Assembly (NCBI GenBank): GCA_945890485.1
Contig: CAMDCN010000006.1
Location: 186,001-250,000 of the forward strand
Origin: Candidatus Sulfopaludibacter sp. SbA3
GTDB lineage: Bacteria; Acidobacteriota; Terriglobia; Bryobacterales; Bryobacteraceae
DNA: 64,000 nt
Direction: 5' to 3'
In this document: positions 36,175 through 45,203 of the stretch, piece by piece
How positions within the stretch are numbered: the first letter of the stretch is position 1
How the letters are laid out: the number at the start of each line of letters is the position of its first letter
Made by a program: the position numbers and the translations under genes
Notes under the pieces: model-generated
The model's database searches: none
What the model was told of the DNA's origin: nothing
What the model saw: the letters and a program-made list of their open reading frames with translations, nothing else

Positions 36175-36752
36175 CCATTATCGATAGCGGGGTGCACCCG
36201 GCTCATCCGCATGTCAGGGATATTGCCGCGGGACGGAGCTTTGTGCCCGGCGAGGAACCGGAGGAGTACCTCGACTACCTGGGCCATGGGACGGCCGTGG
36301 CGGGGGCCGTCTGTGAGAAGGGCGCGCCGCTGCGGCTCTATATCGCCAAGGTGTTTCAGCGGCGGTTGGTGACGTCGATCGAGGTACTCCTCGCGGCGCT
36401 CGACTGGAGCCTGGAGCAGCCTGTGCAGATCGTCAATCTGAGCCTCGCGACTACGAACGAAGCGCATCGCGCAGCGTTTGCGACGCGGGTGGCGACGGCG
36501 GCTGAGCGGGGGATTCAGATCGTGTCCCCGAAGCTGGGACTGCCGGGGAGTTTGCCGGGAGTAGTGGGCGTAACGATTGACGATACGCTGCCACGGGACC
36601 GCTGCAGCGCTGAGTTCGCAGCTTGCGGTTGGCCCCGGCCAATACCGGGGCAACCGCAGGAGCGAAATCTATACGGGATCAGCTTCGCCGTTGCCAACGT
36701 GACGGGGTGCCTGGCCCGCGATCTGGCGCAAAAGCATGAAACGGCCAGTTAG
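36159..36752 (+). CDS. qhpE: Subtilisin-like protease QhpE (gamma-subunit leader cleavage)
   Basis: The compact 197-residue subtilase has all three catalytic residues: Asp9 (VAIIDSGVHP), His43 (LGHGTAVAG) and Ser175 (LYGISFAVAN). The usual oxyanion Asn segment is replaced by IVSPKLG. No signal or propeptide, so it acts in the cytoplasm, as does Paracoccus QhpE, which removes the leader of the cross-linked gamma subunit. It overlaps qhpF by 16 bases and ends the operon. Confidence 0.88.
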   Translation: MSVGVAIIDSGVHPAHPHVRDIAAGRSFVPGEEPEEYLDYLGHGTAVAGAVCEKGAPLRLYIAKVFQRRLVTSIEVLLAALDWSLEQPVQIVNLSLATTNEAHRAAFATRVATAAERGIQIVSPKLGLPGSLPGVVGVTIDDTLPRDRCSAEFAACGWPRPIPGQPQERNLYGISFAVANVTGCLARDLAQKHETAS

Positions 36753-36756
36753 CTGC

Positions 36757-37130
36757 CGAACGGCAGGCCCCTCCAAGGGCAACAGGGACAGCGCCTGCAT
36801 GTCCGGCCCCGGCATTGAGCCGATGGGCGAATTGCCGGTCCAAGAATCAGTAAATTGTCGCCCACTGGATAGGCGCCGGGAGCGACGAACGGCACGAACG
36901 TCGGCTTGCGAGGATGACGACGCCGGCAAGTTGGCAACCGCCGCCGATGTTGTGGGCGTTGGGCTGCTCGTACTGAAACCGAGGTCCCGCGGCCTGGTTG
37001 CCGTGACCGATGCGGATGATCGCTTTGCCGTCGGAGAACTGACACGACGCAATGCCAACGTGCGGCCCGAAGCGGTCGTGGACTGCCTTCATGGCGGCCA
37101 GAGCGCTTGCTGGCGTGTCTACCGCATGCC
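36757..37130 (-). pseudogene. Frameshifted coding remnant
   Basis: The 400 bases between qhpE and the formimidoyltransferase gene hold no intact gene. On the minus strand, codon-like sequence with strongly C/G third positions reads AAMKAVHDRFGPHVGIASC and GPRFQYEQPNAHNIGGGC. It then continues after a shift as KPTFVPFVAPGAYPVGDNLLIL and after another as GSMPGPDMQALSLLPLEGPAV. Two frameshifts and no start make this a likely decayed gene of unknown family. A short hairpin, CTGCCG-AA-CGGCAG, lies just after the qhpE stop. Confidence 0.35.
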
Positions 37131-37152
37131 GAACACTCTATTCCTGAATTCG

Positions 37153-38058
37153 CTACACCGCCATCCCGCGAAGTCGGGATTCCAGAACACGGTCCGGCGT
37201 GAAGTGCTCGATTCTTAGGTCGACTCCGCTTTCTGCCGCAGCGATCAGCGCTGATTCGGGTATTAAACCGATTAGTTCACTCGTCGCGACACTTACTCCC
37301 AGTTCCGCGGCGATTCTCTCAATGGCCTCTAACACCACATGCGGCGGAGTCACCTCAAAGTCGGTCAGATTCATCGATACCTGAGCCTGCCCCCTTTCCG
37401 GCAGGTATAGCCCCAAGGCTTTGACACACGCCAGGCCTCCGTTGGCGTGCCGAATTCGCCGGGCGATCTCCTTGGCCGCATCGACGTTTCCATCGGCCAG
37501 GAAGACATTCCAGGCGATTAAAATCTTGCGAGCGCCGACGGCGACCGCGCCGGCGGTCGGGTGGGGAGCGGCATTTCCGAAGTCGGGCACCGGGAAGGGC
37601 GGGCGCGTCGCGGACCTGCGGACATCGGCGAGGTTGCGACGGCTTTCCACCTGCGCGGCCGCGTCATAGAAAAAGACCGGAACGGCGTATCGGTTCCATA
37701 TCTCGGCCCCCACCGCGTGCGCCAGCCACGCGCACTCCACCAGCGTTATGTCCCGAAGCGGCACGAACGGGACAACGTCGGCGGCGCCAATGCGCGGATG
37801 GACGCCGGAGTGTTTGGTCAGGTCAATCCGCGCCACCGCTTCACCTACTGCTACGACGGCCGCCTCGCCAAGGGCCTCCGGCCGCCCGGCAAATGTGATC
37901 ACACTGCGATGATGGTCCGGGTCCGCGTTCTGGTCGAGGACGCTCACGCCGGGCACTGCGGCGATGGCCGAGGAGATCGCGTCGATGATGCTTAGGTCGC
38001 GGCCTTCGGAAAAGTTGGCGACGCACTCGACCAACGGGGCTAGCCCGCGCTCAGGCAA
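37153..38058 (-). CDS. ftcD: Glutamate formimidoyltransferase
   Basis: The 301-residue protein is the formiminotransferase domain alone: VECVANFSEGRD, DPDHHRSVITFAG, the catalytic His in KHSGVHPRIGAADVVPFVP, and DFEVTPPHVVLEAI. It transfers the formimino group of N-formiminoglutamate to tetrahydrofolate in histidine breakdown. The start is TTG 38058, 8 bases into the upstream HutI-like gene and preceded by GGAG. The cyclodeaminase part of animal FTCD is absent. Confidence 0.9.
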   Translation of the reverse strand: MPERGLAPLVECVANFSEGRDLSIIDAISSAIAAVPGVSVLDQNADPDHHRSVITFAGRPEALGEAAVVAVGEAVARIDLTKHSGVHPRIGAADVVPFVPLRDITLVECAWLAHAVGAEIWNRYAVPVFFYDAAAQVESRRNLADVRRSATRPPFPVPDFGNAAPHPTAGAVAVGARKILIAWNVFLADGNVDAAKEIARRIRHANGGLACVKALGLYLPERGQAQVSMNLTDFEVTPPHVVLEAIERIAAELGVSVATSELIGLIPESALIAAAESGVDLRIEHFTPDRVLESRLRGMAV

Positions 38059-39331
38059 CGCGCCACTCCGGCGCGGTTTCCCGATGGACGACTTCTCCCC
38101 GGCGGATGACCGTTGAAACGAGATTCATTCCAAAATGATAGGGGATTTCGCGGTAGTCGGGTACGGACAGGATCAGCAGATCCGCGTACTTGCCGGCTTC
38201 GAGTGAGCCGGTCTCGCGCGAAACGCCCGCAGCGCACGCCGCATTGTAGGTCGCCGCCTGGATGGCTTCCGCCGGGGACATGTTGAGCAGATTGCAGGCT
38301 AGCGAAATCACCATCTGCATGTTGCAGGTGGGACTGAAGAGCGGGTCGTAGCCGGATGCCAAGGCGGTTGCGGCTCCGCCCTCAATCAGCCGCCGTGCCG
38401 GCGGAAGACGGTTCAACCGGAGATGATAGGCCAGCCCCGGAAGAAGAACCGCGACGGTCGAAGAGTCATACAGATGACCGATTTGATCGTCCGTTACATA
38501 GTTGCAGTGCGAAACGCTCTCCGCTCGCATCGCCACTGCCAGTTCGACGTTAGAATCGGCTTGATGCAGCGCGGCGTGAAGTCGCGGCGTGAAGCCGGCC
38601 AGCCGCGCCGTCCGCAGGAACTGAATCGTTTGGCTCGTCGAGAATCCGCAAGCCGCGGGGTCGGCGTCGATGTAGGGAATCGTTTTGCGGCGCGCCACGC
38701 GCGGCAGCATCTCCTCCGTCAGGAAGTTCAGGTAGCCGGCGGCGTTTCCTTCAAACTCTTCCGGTAGAGCCCGGGCGCCGAACCACGTTGGAATCACTGA
38801 AATCGGGCAGTGCTGTAAGTCTTCCAAAACCCGGACACACTTCATTTCCCCTGTGTCGTCCAGACCGTATCCTGTCTTCGCTTCGATCGTCGTTGTACCG
38901 TGGCGAAGGCAGCGCAGCAGGGTGTTCCTCGCCTGCAACTCCAGCCGGCGCGCGGGCAAATTTCGAACGTTGCGCACTTGAGCCTGCAAGCCTTCCCGCA
39001 GCACGCCGCTTTCTTCCAGCGAGGCGCCCAATGTCCGCATCTCAAACTCGTTTACACGGGAAGGCCCGCTCACGAGCATCGTGTGTGGGTCGATGAACCC
39101 CGGCATAACTACACAGCCATCGGCGTCAATCACTTCGGCATTACGGGCCTCGGCGAGGTTTTCGATGCGTCGGCCGGGGCCCACCGTGACGATGCGCCCA
39201 TCTTGAATCAGGAGAGCTCCGTCAGAGACTACCGCCAAGTCGCTCATCGCGTTGGCACGGCGTGGCGCTGGGATTCCCCGGAGGGTCAGCAGTTGCCTGG
39301 CTCCGCGGATCAGTATCTTCTTAGAGGACAT
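38051..39331 (-). CDS. HutI-like amidohydrolase with altered metal site
   Basis: The overall sequence follows imidazolonepropionase (GRIVTVGPGR, VVMPGFIDPHT, SGPSRVNEFEMR, TTTIEAKTGYGLD), and the neighbouring formimidoyltransferase supports histidine degradation. Key HutI residues are changed: HTH is HTM (His83, Met85), GAH is GAR (WFGARALPEEF), and the metal Asp of TDFNPG is lost (ASGYDPLFSPT). It is either a divergent enzyme or no longer a metal-dependent imidazolonepropionase. ATG 39331 lies 6 bases after GGAG; a frame extending further upstream has no RBS. Confidence 0.7.
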   Translation of the reverse strand: MSSKKILIRGARQLLTLRGIPAPRRANAMSDLAVVSDGALLIQDGRIVTVGPGRRIENLAEARNAEVIDADGCVVMPGFIDPHTMLVSGPSRVNEFEMRTLGASLEESGVLREGLQAQVRNVRNLPARRLELQARNTLLRCLRHGTTTIEAKTGYGLDDTGEMKCVRVLEDLQHCPISVIPTWFGARALPEEFEGNAAGYLNFLTEEMLPRVARRKTIPYIDADPAACGFSTSQTIQFLRTARLAGFTPRLHAALHQADSNVELAVAMRAESVSHCNYVTDDQIGHLYDSSTVAVLLPGLAYHLRLNRLPPARRLIEGGAATALASGYDPLFSPTCNMQMVISLACNLLNMSPAEAIQAATYNAACAAGVSRETGSLEAGKYADLLILSVPDYREIPYHFGMNLVSTVIRRGEVVHRETAPEWRVA

Positions 39332-39521
39332 GACGGGCTCCGGAGAAGCGCCGCAAAAAGGATTCCGAACAAGGATATCCACGTCCTGGCAAACTAAACA
39401 GCTGGCGGGACGCACCGGGGGAAAGTGCCGGACCCATAAAAATATATTGAAAGGCTAAACGATGAGCGTACCACAATCGTTTGTTTTCTAATAGTTAATA
39501 TCGATTAATGGTGCCGGGAGT

Positions 39522-40796
39522 TTATTTGAATTCTCCGCCGATCTGGAACGCCAACGCTGCCCGTTGCGAAGCGTAGTCGTATCTCGCGGCTGTCTGTTGC
39601 AGCTCCGCTCCAGTCTTGGCCAACTGGGCTTGGCTGAGTTCGACGATCGAACTTAACCCCAGGTCATATCTTGCTTGCGCCAACTCCAGCGCCTGCGAAC
39701 TTCTGCGCAACAGTTGCTCCGTCAGCCCGAGGCGTTCTTCGGCCGTCCGCACATTCAACCATGCGACGGCGACGTCACGCGCTACGCGGTTCTCCAGCTC
39801 TTTCAGGCGCTGCTCGGCGGCGCGGGCCCGCAGAGCGGCTTCACTGCGCCGGGCTGCGAACAGGCCTCCATTCAGGAAATTCAAATTCACAACCAAGCCG
39901 GCTGCCGCGTAGTAGCTCTTTTCAATTCCGGCCACGTGGACGGGGGATACGCCCGCGGCGCCGACGCCGGAGACTGTCGGTTGGGTTAGTTTTCCTTCGG
40001 CGGAGACGAGGCGTTGCGCGGCTTCAACCTCCAACCGGCGGGAGGCCAACTCGGGCCGATTGCGCATGGCCGAAGGCAGCAACTCTTTTGAGTCCGGCGG
40101 GAGCGGCGAGAGCGGCGCCGGTTCGGAGAGCAAGTACTGCGCCGGTTCGCCCAACCCCATGGCGACCGCGAGGTCGGCCATGGACGCCTGAGATTCATTC
40201 AACGCCTGCGCGGCCATCAGTCTCGCCTCGGACACCGCCACTTGAGCAAAACTTACGTCCAGTCCAGACTTGAGCTTGGCCTCACTGAGTGCCGTCACCT
40301 GATCCAGGACCAACTGCCGCGCGTCCACGGTCTGCTGGGCGACCTTCAATACCGCTTGGGTGCGCAGCGCGGCCAGGTACGCTTGGCGAACCTGCAACAG
40401 GACCTGCGATCGCGCTGTGTTGGCGTTTTCCTTTTCACTTCTCGCTCTGGCGTCGGCCCCCTGCACGAGCAATTTGGTCCGCCCGCCGTCGTAGAGCAAC
40501 TGACTGAAATTGCCGCCGATGCCTAGCCGGCTGAAGATGATCGGGTTTTGGAACTGACCAGCCGCGATCCGAGCCCGCTCGGTCGATCCAACTCCGCTGG
40601 CCGCCGCGCCAACCTGGGGCGCCAAGGTACTGCGCACCTGCTGCGGAACCTGCGCCTGCGCTTCGGCGCTTAGCTCAGCGGCTGAAATCCCCGGATGGTT
40701 CCGAAGTGCCATCGCTTCAGCCTCCTCCAACGTCAAAGTCTTTTGCTGCGCCAGACCTGCGGTCGACAACACGAAAAGCCAAATCAGCTTACTCAC
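39522..40796 (-). CDS. TolC-family outer membrane efflux protein
   Basis: The 424-residue protein has a signal peptide (WLFVLSTAGLAQQ) and two homologous coiled-coil halves of the OEP family (LTLEEAEAMALRNHPGI; RYDLGLSSIVELSQAQLAKTGAELQ). It forms the outer-membrane channel of the RND pump encoded just upstream, with which it overlaps by 4 bases. Confidence 0.9.
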   Translation of the reverse strand: MSKLIWLFVLSTAGLAQQKTLTLEEAEAMALRNHPGISAAELSAEAQAQVPQQVRSTLAPQVGAAASGVGSTERARIAAGQFQNPIIFSRLGIGGNFSQLLYDGGRTKLLVQGADARARSEKENANTARSQVLLQVRQAYLAALRTQAVLKVAQQTVDARQLVLDQVTALSEAKLKSGLDVSFAQVAVSEARLMAAQALNESQASMADLAVAMGLGEPAQYLLSEPAPLSPLPPDSKELLPSAMRNRPELASRRLEVEAAQRLVSAEGKLTQPTVSGVGAAGVSPVHVAGIEKSYYAAAGLVVNLNFLNGGLFAARRSEAALRARAAEQRLKELENRVARDVAVAWLNVRTAEERLGLTEQLLRRSSQALELAQARYDLGLSSIVELSQAQLAKTGAELQQTAARYDYASQRAALAFQIGGEFK

Positions 40797-43700
40797 GCTT
40801 TCACCTCCGGCTTCTCCCGGTAGGCCAGCAAATAGGCCGCTGGAACAATGAACATCGTCACAACAAGAGAGACCGACAGACCCCCGATGATGGCCTGGGC
40901 CAGCGGTGCGTAGCTTTCACCGCCCGCGCCCAATTTGGCGGCCATCGGCATCAAGCCGATAATCGTCGCCAGCGAAGTCATAAGAATTGGCCGAAGGCGG
41001 GTACGCGCCGCCGACGAGATTGCTTCCCGGGCATCTAACCCTTCACTGCGTAACTTGTGGGCGAAATCGACCAGAAGGATAGAGTTTGAAACAACGATAC
41101 CCACCATCATCACCACCCCCATCAGCGACATGACATTCAACGTCGTGTTTGCCGAGTAGAGCAAGAAAAGCACTCCGCTTAGGCCAGGGGGCACCGCGAG
41201 CAGAATGATCACCGGGTCAAGGAACGATCGAAACTGCGCGACCAGAATTAAAAAGAGGAGGGCAACGGCCAGAACCAAGCCGCCGCCAAAGCTGATGAAG
41301 CTTTGCCGCATGCCCTCCACAACGCCGCGCAGATCCACCCGGACATTCCCGGGAAGCTTCTCCTTGGCAATAATCGCTTCGATCGCGGCGGCTACGCGCC
41401 CCAGATCTTCGTTTTCCAAATTGACGTAGATGTCCACCACCCGCCGCAGTTGGTATCGGGCCACTTCCGCTGGCCTTTCCACTTTCGTCATTGTTGTGAT
41501 CGCGTCCAGCCGGGCTGCGTCGGTGTACTTGTTGCCATGCAAAGGGATGGAACGCAAATCGTACAAGGACTTGATTCGGCCTTCGGCGTATTGAACGGTC
41601 AATAGATAATCCAGGCCAGACCGCAAATCGGTCCAGTAGCTCGGGGCAATCATTTGTGATGAGGACAACGCCGTGATCACATTTTGCAGGACCTCGCGTT
41701 GCGTAAGGCCCAACTGCGACATCTTCTGCCGGTCAAAATCCAGCCGGAGCCCAGGCGCTTCAATGTCCTGAGGGATGAAGGCCCCGCTGACTCCCGGAAT
41801 CTCGCGAATCTGCGCGGCCAGGCGAGACGCGATTTCGTAGTCCAGCCGCAAATTAGAGCCGGATACTTGGACATCGATCGGAGCAGGAAGGCCCATATTG
41901 ATGATCGAGTCCACAAGCCCACCTGTCTGGAAGTAAGTCGCCACGTGGGGCAACTCTTGGGTCACTCGCGCACGGACTCGCTTCATGTATTCAAAACTGC
42001 TCGTCTTATGGCCCTCCTTCAAACTTACCTGCAGGAATCCAGTATTCTGGCCCGCGTTGGGAGAGAAGATTGAAGAGAACCCTGGTACGTTCCCCAGATT
42101 GGCGACGAGAAGTTCCAGTTCGTCCGGGGGAACCTCGGTACGGATGATGCTTTCAATTCGCTCCGTCTCTCGTTCGGTCACCTCCAGATTCGTACCAGCC
42201 GGAGCCTTGATCGAAATGACAAACTGACTCGGGTCGGTTCGCGGGAAGAAGCTCACCCCGAGGAGGGGGAAGATGCTGTAACTGAGAAGGCAGAGAATCA
42301 GCAGGACAGCCAAGGCCGTTGCTGGGCGCTCCAGGGCCGTCTTCGTCACCGCCACGGTGTAGCCGCGCAAAAGGGCTTCAAACCGGCCATCGAACCACCG
42401 GAGGAAGCGCCGGAATAGATTCGGCCGAGTCGCGTGGCCTTCCTCGTGCGAATGCGCCTTGAGGAGCCGCGAACAGAACAACGGCACCACTGTTAGTGCC
42501 ACTATGTACGAAGCAAACAGCGAAATCACTACCGCCAAAGCAAGGGCGGTAAACAAGTACTGGCTCACCCCGTACAAGAACACGACCGGGAAGAAAACGA
42601 TCGCTGTGGTCAAGGTCGATGCCAGTACCGGCAGGGCTACTTCATTTCCTCCGATTTCGGCGGCTTCCCGGGGACTTCGTCCCATCTCGAGATACCGGAA
42701 GATGTTTTCGAGCACGACTACGGAGTTGTCGATCAATCGGGAGAAGGCCAGCGCGAGCCCCCCGAGGATCATCGTATTCACTGTGTTTCCGGTCAAACCG
42801 AGCACCAGAAATGTCGCCAGCGCGGACAATGGAATCGAGAGCATCACGGCCACCGTCGCCCGGAAGTTGCCGAGAAACACAAGAATCATCATCGAAGTCA
42901 GGAACAGGCCGATTCCGCCTTCGTGGATCAGATTTTCAATCGCCTTTCGCACAAACACGGACTGATCAAACACGACAGTGGAAGTGATCCCGTCCGGGAC
43001 GTCGGTCAGCTTCGGGAGGGCGGCCCGGGTATTGTCGACGACGGAGATGGTGTTCGAGTCCCCGCCCTGCTTCATTACGGGCAGGTAGACGCTGCGTTGC
43101 CCATCCACCCGGACCACGTTCACCTGAATCTGTTGCGCATCTTTTGCCTTGCCCACGTCGCCTACGGTGAGTGTCGCCTGATCCCGGCCGGAACGTAGAG
43201 GGATCGCGTCGATCTCGCTCATATCCGCCACTTGGGCATTGGTGTAGATGGGATAGTTCAACGGTCCGACCTGCACCTCGCCTGCGGGCAAAATCAGGTT
43301 GGCCTCGTTCACCGACCGCACCACATCCATGGGACTCAACTGGTGAGCTTCCAGTTTGAGCGGATCGACATAGATCATGATCTGCCGGTACTTCCCGCCG
43401 AATGGTGTCGGCAAGGAGGCGCCGGGGATGTTGGCTAGCTGATTCCGGATATTGAATTGGCCGATGTCCCGCAACTGAGTTTCGGTAACGTCGCCGGCGC
43501 TGCGTAGCGCAATCAGGCACACTGGCAGTGAGGACGAGTCGAACTTCAAGACAATCGGGGGTAGCGTACCGGGCGGCAGTCGCCGCAGATTGGCCATCGC
43601 CAGGTTGGAGATGTTCGACGTTGCAGCGTCGGCGCTGGTGCCCGGCTGGAAGTAGATCTTGATCAGAGAAACGCCGGCTAACGAGCGGGACTCCACGTGC

Positions 43701-43927
43701 TCCACACTGGATGCCAAGGTGAAGAATCGCTCGAAGCGGCTGGTAATGTTTGTTTCGATTTGCTCGGGAGGCATGCCCGTGTAGAACGTTGCCACGACGA
43801 CCACCGGTATTTTGATGGGAGGGAAAAGGTCGACCGGCATGCGGACGACACTGACCGTGCCGACAAGGGCACAGATCAGGCAAAGCACAATAATGAAATA
43901 GGGGTTACGGATCGCGAAGCTCGCCAT
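40793..43927 (-). CDS. RND efflux transporter, AcrB/HAE-like
   Basis: At 1044 residues, the full length of an RND pump: first helix after FAIRNPYFIIV, two large periplasmic loops, twelve membrane helices. The proton-relay pair of TM4, usually Asp-Asp, is Asp400-Asn401 (RLIDNSVVVLEN), and the TM10 Lys is Ser (GIVVSNSILLVD). Both are deviations from AcrB, shared with some uncharacterised RND groups. It works with the adaptor and TolC genes on either side; drug, metal or lipid substrate unknown. Confidence 0.92.
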   Translation of the reverse strand: MASFAIRNPYFIIVLCLICALVGTVSVVRMPVDLFPPIKIPVVVVATFYTGMPPEQIETNITSRFERFFTLASSVEHVESRSLAGVSLIKIYFQPGTSADAATSNISNLAMANLRRLPPGTLPPIVLKFDSSSLPVCLIALRSAGDVTETQLRDIGQFNIRNQLANIPGASLPTPFGGKYRQIMIYVDPLKLEAHQLSPMDVVRSVNEANLILPAGEVQVGPLNYPIYTNAQVADMSEIDAIPLRSGRDQATLTVGDVGKAKDAQQIQVNVVRVDGQRSVYLPVMKQGGDSNTISVVDNTRAALPKLTDVPDGITSTVVFDQSVFVRKAIENLIHEGGIGLFLTSMMILVFLGNFRATVAVMLSIPLSALATFLVLGLTGNTVNTMILGGLALAFSRLIDNSVVVLENIFRYLEMGRSPREAAEIGGNEVALPVLASTLTTAIVFFPVVFLYGVSQYLFTALALAVVISLFASYIVALTVVPLFCSRLLKAHSHEEGHATRPNLFRRFLRWFDGRFEALLRGYTVAVTKTALERPATALAVLLILCLLSYSIFPLLGVSFFPRTDPSQFVISIKAPAGTNLEVTERETERIESIIRTEVPPDELELLVANLGNVPGFSSIFSPNAGQNTGFLQVSLKEGHKTSSFEYMKRVRARVTQELPHVATYFQTGGLVDSIINMGLPAPIDVQVSGSNLRLDYEIASRLAAQIREIPGVSGAFIPQDIEAPGLRLDFDRQKMSQLGLTQREVLQNVITALSSSQMIAPSYWTDLRSGLDYLLTVQYAEGRIKSLYDLRSIPLHGNKYTDAARLDAITTMTKVERPAEVARYQLRRVVDIYVNLENEDLGRVAAAIEAIIAKEKLPGNVRVDLRGVVEGMRQSFISFGGGLVLAVALLFLILVAQFRSFLDPVIILLAVPPGLSGVLFLLYSANTTLNVMSLMGVVMMVGIVVSNSILLVDFAHKLRSEGLDAREAISSAARTRLRPILMTSLATIIGLMPMAAKLGAGGESYAPLAQAIIGGLSVSLVVTMFIVPAAYLLAYREKPEVKA

Positions 43928-43939
43928 GAGTGGTGGTTC

Positions 43940-45121
43940 CTATTGGCCCATCGGGCGGGGGTCGACGGTCTGGCCGGGTTTTAAGTCGCCGCGGTTTCCA
44001 ATGACTACTCGGTCGCCTTCGTTCAAGCCGGAGAGTACTTCGATCCGCTCCGGCGTCTCCAAGCCCAGGCGTACTTCTCGAATCTCGATCTGATTTTTCT
44101 GGTTGACGATCGCCAACTGCTGCCGAGGGTCGTTCGCGCTGGTGCTAGCCGCGCGGACCGCCTGGATGGGAATCGCCAGCACGTCACCCTTAGCGTCCAG
44201 AGTGATGGTCGCATAAGCGTACATTCCGGGTTTCAAACTGAATGTGGGGTTCGGTACGTCAACCTCTGTCTGCATGGTGCGTGTGCTGGTGTTCAAGACG
44301 CCCGCGAAGCGCATTACTTTTCCTTGCACCACACTGGAAACCGCATCCACCCGAACTTCCACAGGGGCGCCGAGCTTGATGCGCGGCACAATCGACTCCG
44401 GTACCGGCAACACCAAGCGCAGCCGATCCACTTGCGACAATCGGACGAGCGGCCTGTCTGCTCCCTGCACCATCGCGCCCGGCGCTTGGTATCGCTGGGT
44501 CACCACGCCCGGAAAAGGCGCCGTCACCTTCGTGTACTGAATCATCGCCAGGACCCGGGAACTCGCGGCCTGGGTCACTTTCACTTGCTCCTGAACCGAC
44601 GCCAGCGTAGCGTTTGCCGTCGCCAGTTGCGCGGTGGCCTCCTGCAGCCGGGCGCCGATATCATCCAGTTCCTGCTGCGCAATCAGGTTAGGCCGCTGTT
44701 TGGCGACCGACGACAGCCGGTCATACGACAACTGCCGGATCCGCAACGCCGATTCCGCCCGCGTCACCTCGCTCCGCGCGCGGATGACCTCCAACTCACT
44801 CCGCTTCTCCATCGCTTGAGCCTGCGCCAGTTCCTGCTGCAGTTCCGGCACTTCGAGCGTGCCGATCATCTGTCCTTCTCGAAGCAGGTCGCCCACGTCC
44901 ACCGGCATGGTCTTGATGTAGCCAGGGATCTTGGCGTTGACGTCGATCTCCTGCCACGGCCGGAACTCGGCCGCCATCTCCAACTCGCGGGCCAGGTCCT
45001 CTCGAATCACCGGCGCAACGCTGACCGCCTGCAGCTTGGTTTCGCTGGCTTTCGGCGGGCCGCTTTCGGGCGGAGTACATCCGACACCGATCAAGAGGAG
45101 CATGGGGAGAAGGCATCGCAT
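43940..45121 (-). CDS. RND membrane-fusion (adaptor) lipoprotein
   Basis: The 393-residue protein starts with a lipoprotein signal (LLPMLLLIGVGC). It has the lipoyl/barrel-sandwich and coiled-coil structure of HlyD/AcrA adaptors (IPGYIKTMPVDVGDLLREGQ, ELEVIRARSEVTRAESALR, AGVLNTSTRTMQTEVDVPN). First gene of the pump operon, transcribed away from the two-component system. Confidence 0.9.
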   Translation of the reverse strand: MRCLLPMLLLIGVGCTPPESGPPKASETKLQAVSVAPVIREDLARELEMAAEFRPWQEIDVNAKIPGYIKTMPVDVGDLLREGQMIGTLEVPELQQELAQAQAMEKRSELEVIRARSEVTRAESALRIRQLSYDRLSSVAKQRPNLIAQQELDDIGARLQEATAQLATANATLASVQEQVKVTQAASSRVLAMIQYTKVTAPFPGVVTQRYQAPGAMVQGADRPLVRLSQVDRLRLVLPVPESIVPRIKLGAPVEVRVDAVSSVVQGKVMRFAGVLNTSTRTMQTEVDVPNPTFSLKPGMYAYATITLDAKGDVLAIPIQAVRAASTSANDPRQQLAIVNQKNQIEIREVRLGLETPERIEVLSGLNEGDRVVIGNRGDLKPGQTVDPRPMGQ

Positions 45122-45203
45122 GAACCCACTATTGTTTCGCGCGGCCCCCGGTTAGCGGAATCCCCTTGATCCGGTATCTTTTCCGGGGTCTAGACTGTAG
45201 GGT

